Of a DNA stretch of 64,000 bases, positions 59,501 to 64,000 are shown piece after piece. Where the stretch lies: positions 14,059,292-14,123,291 of the forward strand of contig NC_054751.1 in NCBI RefSeq assembly GCF_018143015.1, given 5' to 3'. Numbering within the stretch: position 1 is the first letter of the stretch; every line of letters begins with the position of its first letter. The stretch comes from Lytechinus variegatus (Eukaryota > Echinodermata > Echinoidea > Temnopleuroida > Toxopneustidae). Position numbers and translations under genes: made by a program. The notes beneath the pieces were generated by a model that was given only the letters and a program-made list of their open reading frames with translations, searched no databases and was not told the origin of the DNA.

Positions 59501-62482
59501 ACTAGTATGTTTTGAAGTAGTCGTGAACTTGCCGTGAAATGGCACGCCTGGATACACAAAGTTGCGCACAGTTTCACGATCGATCGTCTCTAAAATTTGT
59601 CACGCAAATTTTTTTTTTTTTTTGAAGATCTACAATTTTGGAATGACACTGAATGCATTGTTCAGCGTTGGCCTGCATAATTCATGAATTAATCATGTCA
59701 TTGCTGATGATTGTATATTTTAATTCCTTGCAGACTAGAATACTCAAATTCAGATGTCCTTCATGATACAACTAATGCTAAGCAATCCAATGGTCAGTTG
59801 GAGGATACAGCAAGTAAAATGATTACCCAAACAGATCAGTTGAAAGGATCAATGATGAAAGGATCTATGGATTCAGGTACGCGCGCCTTAATGCTTTTAC
59901 TAGCGCCTCCAAGAAATAAATAAAATAGTACATATAAGCGCATACAGAGAAATGACAAATGTTTCCTTATTTTATAACATAATATTGTCAATATCCTGGG
60001 GTTTACCGTGGGCATGCTGTAAAATTTATTCAAATTGCTAAAAGGAACATTCTAAAAATACTAATTTAATCCTCTTCGCACTTGGCAGTACATAAGGCCT
60101 TTTCAGCTGAACGCCAGTTTCTTCTGTTCTGGGCGAGTATCCCCAGCCCATTCCAAGTTTGATATATTGGTTTGATTTCTTGTTCTATGGTTCTCCTCCA
60201 TGTCCCTTTTGGTCTGCCCTCTTTCTTTGCTCGTATGGTGTCCAGTGTAGGGATTTCTTTGTATGTCTAGTACTGTCCATGTGCAGTATGTGTCCCGTCC
60301 ATCTCCATCTTCTTTTAGTTATTTATATTGTTTATGTCATTGATACCTTTTTATTTTTTTTAACTTGTTTGTTATTATTTGTGGCAATCTTATATTTAAA
60401 ATCCTGCGCAGACATCTCCCCTCAAATCCCCCCAGCTTTGACACTATTGTTTAAAATAGTTGGGTGAATAAATGTCCAATTTCAAACAAACAATCGTTAA
60501 CACACTGCCCATACAACTATTGGTTAAAATTTGTTAGATAATCAATTTGAAATGTGGTTGCCCATCGGGGGCCCGTTGCATAAAACTTTTTACCTGAGAA
60601 AACTCATTTTGTTTTTACCAAAGTTTTTGCCCTGTGTTAAAGTCAATGGCAGAAATCGGACTAACCTTAGTTTTCAGTTTTTACTAGTGCTTTCTCAAAG
60701 TTTTGTGCAACAGGCCCCAGGTGGCAAACCATCAGATTTTACCTGACTTTACAATATCCGAACAGTTGGTTAAAATTTCAAATTATTTCACAATTCTTAT
60801 AGCAACCAACTGTTAGGCAATATACTATAGCTGGTAGTTCCAACTAAATCTGGGTATCTCATGTAACTTGCCTTTAACTTATTTGCATAAGGGTTGAACT
60901 ACTAGTCACACGGTACACTGTAAATCATAGTGACCATGCCGTAGCCACCAGCTAACCATGGGTACCAACCTAAGAATGTGTTGTATTTGGTGCTACTTAG
61001 TACATTTAAAGTAACATTTCTTTGATGTTTAGAAAGATTATGATAAGCATTCTTCATGTATCATTTGCGTAAATAACTTTGTATTTAAAAGGAAATATTT
61101 TCCAGATATTACACCAAGCCATATACCGTAGAATGCATGGGACTGTCTTCAATCCGCTTTTTCGTATACATGTACCTTATCTTAAGCAAAATTTAAAACC
61201 TCTGCAATTACTTATATTTGAAAATATTCTGTTGATTCATATTAACCCCAAAGTATTTATGATAGATTTTTTATGCTTTGTGTATTTTTATAATTCTATT
61301 TTGATACTATTATGTTTAATGCTGTTTTTTATGTAAAAGTTCTGTACAATTCAGCTCTTGCTGCGAACAGCCTTGAATAAAATACTATTATTATTATTAT
61401 CATTCATGAGCGAAAAGTACCAGGGTCGAATTGACCCGCAGCACGGTTTGTTGGTGTCACACGTATGCACCTTGTTCCCGGTAAAAAATGATCCGGAAAA
61501 AGTTCTGATAAGATGTAGAAAAGATCAGATTTTAACCAAAAAAAAATTCTTCAGAAATAGTACATCAGACATATCGAGCCAAAAACTAATCTGTTTATTA
61601 GTGCCAAACCTCTTACAGGTGAAGAAAAATGACCTGGGCTCTGTCTTACAAAGAGTTACGATTGATCCAATCAATCGTAACTTTATGGAAATCCATCAGT
61701 GTCATAATTTTTTCTATAGGAAATTTGCACAATGCCCTTTGTAAACAAAGAGAATATACATGAATACACATCATCGTTAGAAAATATATTGAACAATACA
61801 TGTTGACATTGCTGGCCGTCGATAGTTGCCATTGATCGGATCAATCGTAACTCTTTGTAAGACGGGGCCCTGGAATTAGAACGCACATGCAACATCATAA
61901 CTGTATTACCCCTGAACAGTGAACGGGGGAAAAAGTAAAAAATTCTACTAATCACTCTCTTTAGCAGCCCCTTCAAGTCGAGCCAGCGGTGGGTTTACAC
62001 GGAGGGCTCAACATAAGCAATCGAGTAACAGTAACTGTGCAACATCTAGTGCAACTCACCAAAAGCCAGCGGTTGATCTTTATGATGTCTACCTGTATTT
62101 CAGTCAAGAGACAGATCATGTTCAAAAGGTCAAAGAAATCATCCTCACAAATAAATTTACAATGTGGACTGATGCAGATGCCGATCTTGGAGATCCAAAA
62201 TTAACCAGCATGGAGGATGCTGTGAAGGACTGTCGTTGTGTGGTTATCATTATTACAAAGGAGGATTGTCAGAAGGATGTCAACTGCAATATGGTGATGG
62301 GGATGGCTCATCAATTGCAGGTGGAAGGGAGGGAGTGTCCAGTGATAAGAATTCGATGCTGCGAGGAAGAATGTCTTCCTCTGAATTGTAGGACCTTTGT
62401 AAATGCACATATCAGTGACTGTAATCTGGAAAAGAGGTTAAAGGAAAAAATCTTGGCTGCTCGATCACTAGATCTCTGCTGA
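41573..62482 (+). CDS. Ankyrin-repeat protein with C-terminal TIR-like domain, 6 exons, frame broken in exon 1
   Basis: Exons: 41573-43583, 44367-44549, 50753-50910, 52881-53000, 59734-59876, 61965-62482; about 1,040 aa if exon 1 is read through. Exon 1 opens MSTRAAVAAANVG and encodes about 19 ankyrin repeats (consensus DNGLTALHYAAKNGHLxVTK). Exons 2 and 3 add about three more (ILHHALQEGD, PIDYARNDEI). Exon 4 encodes a basic, possibly nuclear-targeting linker (QKQKRRSI, EKRPRQR) and exon 5 a polar linker. Exon 6 encodes a TIR-like fold: YDVYLYFSQETD, then KFTMWTDADADLGDP, then SMEDAVKDCRCVVIIITKED. An extra T in catctttaatg near 42943 stops the frame at 42946; sister repeats read catcttaatg. 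This is sequencing error, an allele or a new pseudogene. Probable cytoplasmic or nuclear adaptor; no partner can be named. The start ATG is provisional. Confidence 0.82.
42191..42982 (+). repeat. Tandem duplication of a 396-bp, four-ankyrin-repeat block
   Basis: gatatgggggatgataatgg recurs at 42191 and 42587, exactly 396 bp (4 x 33 codons) apart, and the two blocks are nearly identical. A third, shorter block begins right after, lacking one repeat. The extra T that breaks the frame lies at this second junction. Confidence 0.88.
43996..44115. mobile_element. Short MITE in intron 1 of ANK-TIR, CAGTGGCG ends
   Basis: Ends cagtggcggactgtgaccc and gggtcacagtccaccactg, with a palindromic middle (aacaatatt). 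The flanks agtattgt and agtatgtc could be a decayed 8-bp duplication, which would fit hAT. Confidence 0.75.
49469..49545 (+). repeat. tRNA-like unit 1
   Basis: Has A-box-like tggctcaatggataacgc, a 5-bp anticodon-like stem acgca/tgcgt around tttgact, and a perfect B box ggttcgagtcc. The acceptor ends do not pair, so it is tRNA-derived and not a working tRNA. It lies in a 452-bp direct repeat. Confidence 0.6.
49921..49997 (+). repeat. tRNA-like unit 2
   Basis: Second copy, 452 bp downstream of the first. It keeps ttgctcagtggataacgc, the same anticodon-like stem around cttgact, and the ggttcgagtcc B box. Confidence 0.6.
51565..52457. mobile_element. GTCTCACCTGC-ended element with 163-bp tandem units
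   Basis: Ends gtctcacctgc and gcaggtgagac are an 11-bp exact inverted pair. The body is about 4.5 tandem units of roughly 163 bp with aaggtcaaaggtcat, caatgaactttggcc and catcataactttgaaag. The GC-rich head (ggcgccgcttttccggcgg) is shared with copies at 54372 and 63930. It is inserted in an older repeat starting near 51285. Non-coding. Confidence 0.8.
54372..54446. mobile_element. Left part of a second GTCTCACC-type element, split by copy B
   Basis: ttttgtctcgcc, actataggcgctgctt and acggcggcggc match the head at 51565. The sequence stops at gttaag, where copy B begins, and resumes at 58517. Confidence 0.75.
55468..55548. repeat. TA/CA microsatellite
   Basis: atatatacatatatata-type dinucleotide repeat at the left edge of the LINE fragment inside copy B. 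Confidence 0.9.
55550..55992 (+). mobile_element. CR1/L2-like LINE 3' end inserted in copy B
   Basis: Severely 5' truncated. It shares the 3' UTR of the LINE at 36395-37290, including the identical aaccgctcacgatggcgg at 55791-55808, and ends in a (tcaaa)n tail. Confidence 0.8.
58517..58960. mobile_element. Right part of the split GTCTCACC-type element
   Basis: Resumes at aaggttttgaaatgtcatc and carries about 2.5 of the 163-bp units (ccaaggtcaaaggtca, tcatgaaac). The gcaggtgagac end is missing, so the right end is truncated. Confidence 0.7.
60062..60325 (-). mobile_element. LINE fragment, C-terminal end of an endonuclease-reverse transcriptase
   Basis: The minus strand gives RRWRWTGHILHMDS, then in a shifted frame GRPKGTWRRTIEQEI, LAQNRRNWRSAEKALC and KCEED followed by a stop. 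This is the well-known C-terminal signature of a non-LTR retrotransposon protein. One frameshift is visible. A different family from the CR1/L2-like copies. Confidence 0.75.
60567..60719. mobile_element. MITE with GGGGCCCGTTGCA ends
   Basis: Left end ggggcccgttgcataaaac, right end gttttgtgcaacaggcccc. Same terminal word as 31947-32093 but a different body. In intron 5 of ANK-TIR. Confidence 0.75.
61634..61872. mobile_element. MITE in intron 5 of ANK-TIR, paralogue of 24917-25152
   Basis: Left end gggctctgtcttacaaagag, right end ctctttgtaagacggggccc, each followed inward by acgattgatcc-type words. It ends about 90 bp before the TIR exon. Confidence 0.82.
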
Positions 62483-63929
62483 ACTTGCAAGGCAAAGATC
62501 TGTCAAAATCAATAAATCCATCAATTAGCATACGTCCCCAGGCCTGATGGTTGATCATACAGCGAATGATTCATACCTAGATTTTTAGACTATGTAGTAC
62601 CAAACATTGTCCATAGATTTTTCTAATGTATATGTCTATAAGGGTTCATATTGCAAACTGCAAGAGTTAGAAACAAAAAAAATAATTTGAAAAGACCTGT
62701 CATCTGTAATTTGTGTCATTTCATATAAATTCATTTCATATAAACTTTAGTTTTCTTCCTTTCCATAAATTTCTCTGTTTTTGCAAATATGAATTAATAC
62801 AAAATCAATTTGTCATAAAGAATGTAAAGGTATACAAGTTCTCTTTATATAAGAAGGCAGAAGTCCCTGAAAGCAAAAGCATAGACATACATGTATAAAG
62901 ACAAAATTTCTTGTAATGTTGATTGCGAGAGTGAATCAGCAACAGCGCAAAACATTTTGCACTTTTAGAATCAATTTTGACAACAATCTTGTCCAATAAT
63001 TTTTGACAACGATTTGTACAATAATTTGAAAGTATTATAAGATTGAATAAATGTGTGAGAGGTTTCTTTTAGATATTAAAAATTATATGAAATGAATAAC
63101 ATGTTTCCAAGTCAAGGTTAAAGGTTATTTTAGGACAATTTGGGGGTTTTATGATCAAACAAATTATTTTCATCTGATAATGAAAAATAGTTTTCATGGG
63201 AATTTTTTTCTTCATATTTCATGAAGCCTGTTAAGAATATCAAGCATCAGCCATTATAACGTGAGTATAAATTTCAGGTAATTCGTTCAAGGACAAACAT
63301 CTATTCGGGATAAAAATTTAGACTAAAAAATTGAGAATTGTCATAGTTAAATAAGTAGGCATATTATGATATACATGTTTTATAAAGTATATGTCTGTAA
63401 AAAATTTTGCTGCATACATGTGTTTATATAAATATAAAATTAGATTTGAATTTTTTTAACGCCATTTCACTATTAAATAGATTATTTTTGCCAACCAACC
63501 AGGCATCCACAACCATGACAACACTGCCCTTTCATGATCTTGGATTATTATATTATTTATTTAGAGAATGAATGAAAAGGAGAAAATGTATGATATATCA
63601 AAGTCACAAAGTTGCTCCTTCTGTATTGAATTATGTAATGCACTGAGGTGGCTGCAACTGCTAGGGGCGTTCCTGTTTATTTTTGAAAATATAGGCGAGT
63701 GCAATTTATGCATCAAAAAATGCCTAGAAAAATGCACTGTCGGTGAAACATTACAAAACAATGATGCATTTCTTTTCACGTGTTTAGCGAAAACTGAATA
63801 ATCAGGACAGAATGATCTTTTATTTTATTTTTTTGTACATATTTCATCAAAAGAATAAGTCTATTGCATGTATATCTCACTACGTCTTCATTTAATTTCC
63901 ACAAAGGTATATGATACTCTATTTCTACC
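62483..63929. other. 3' flank of ANK-TIR
   Basis: AT-rich. No further exon, tRNA or classified repeat recognised. Open frames on both strands look random. Confidence 0.5.
62511..62516 (+). terminator. Candidate poly(A) signal of ANK-TIR
   Basis: AATAAA 28 bp after the stop codon. A second AATAAA lies at 63046-63051 and would give a UTR of about 580 nt. Confidence 0.35.
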
Positions 63930-64000
63930 TTGCCTGCAGCAGAAGCGAGAAATGGGCCCTGCTTCTCCAACGGCAGCATTGTCCTTAAACATTGAAATCG
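63930..64000. mobile_element. Start of a third GTCTCACC-type element, cut by the window end
   Basis: ttgcctgcagcagaagcgag and ctgcttctccaacggcagca resemble the GC-rich heads at 51565 and 54372. Continues beyond the window. Confidence 0.5.

Noticed and set aside
1-64000. Endogenous virus, LTR element or Polinton
   Set aside because: No paired long terminal repeats or capsid, protease, integrase or envelope motifs were noticed; the only reverse transcriptase sequences are LINE-type.

Overview
The window is animal nuclear DNA: intron-rich genes with consensus GT-AG splicing, an AT-rich background, many homopolymer C/G tracts, simple repeats, tRNA-derived SINEs, MITEs and CR1/L2-like LINEs. The gene set (a vertebrate-like DDHD phospholipase, an animal cofactor-independent phosphoglycerate mutase and a large ankyrin-repeat/TIR protein) and the repeat style fit an echinoderm, most likely a sea urchin. 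The organism is my inference. No virus-like element, CRISPR array or bacterial operon was recognised.

Layout. (1) 1-10118, + strand: 13 exons of a DDHD2/SEC23IP-type phospholipase that enters the window already in progress. One intron has a GC donor, and several introns carry MITEs. (2) 10119-17973: 3' flanks of two convergent genes, with nested MITEs, a 914-bp fold-back element with a perfect 12-bp target duplication, and a decayed hAT element with an 8-bp duplication. (3) 17974-26236, - strand: a complete ten-exon iPGM gene (509 aa) with every metal and catalytic residue present. (4) 26262-41572: a probable iPGM leader intron, a 159-bp satellite-like array, microsatellites, perfect hairpins, a possible orphan signal-peptide exon, two CR1/L2-like LINE copies, and a region peppered with a CG-rich motif around gctcgcgcttcgcgctcgc. 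(5) 41573-62482, + strand: a six-exon gene joining about 22 ankyrin repeats to a basic linker and a C-terminal TIR-like domain. Exon 1 carries a one-base insertion that splits its reading frame. (6) 62483-64000: its 3' flank and the start of another repeat.

The three genes do not look functionally linked: lipid hydrolysis on secretory-pathway membranes, glycolysis, and a putative immune-type adaptor. The most unusual region is the ANK-TIR gene. Its ankyrin array has recently grown by duplication of a 396-bp four-repeat block. Introns 2 and 4 hold two long copies of one terminal-inverted-repeat element in opposite orientation, flanking small exons 3 and 4, a layout that could favour exon circularisation. 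These repeats also bring at least ten perfect AGGTCAAAGGTCA nuclear-receptor (DR1) sites and four CRE palindromes into the introns.

Exon boundaries were set by eye from reading frame, splice consensus and remembered family sequence. No searches were run, and repeat edges are approximate unless a target duplication is given.
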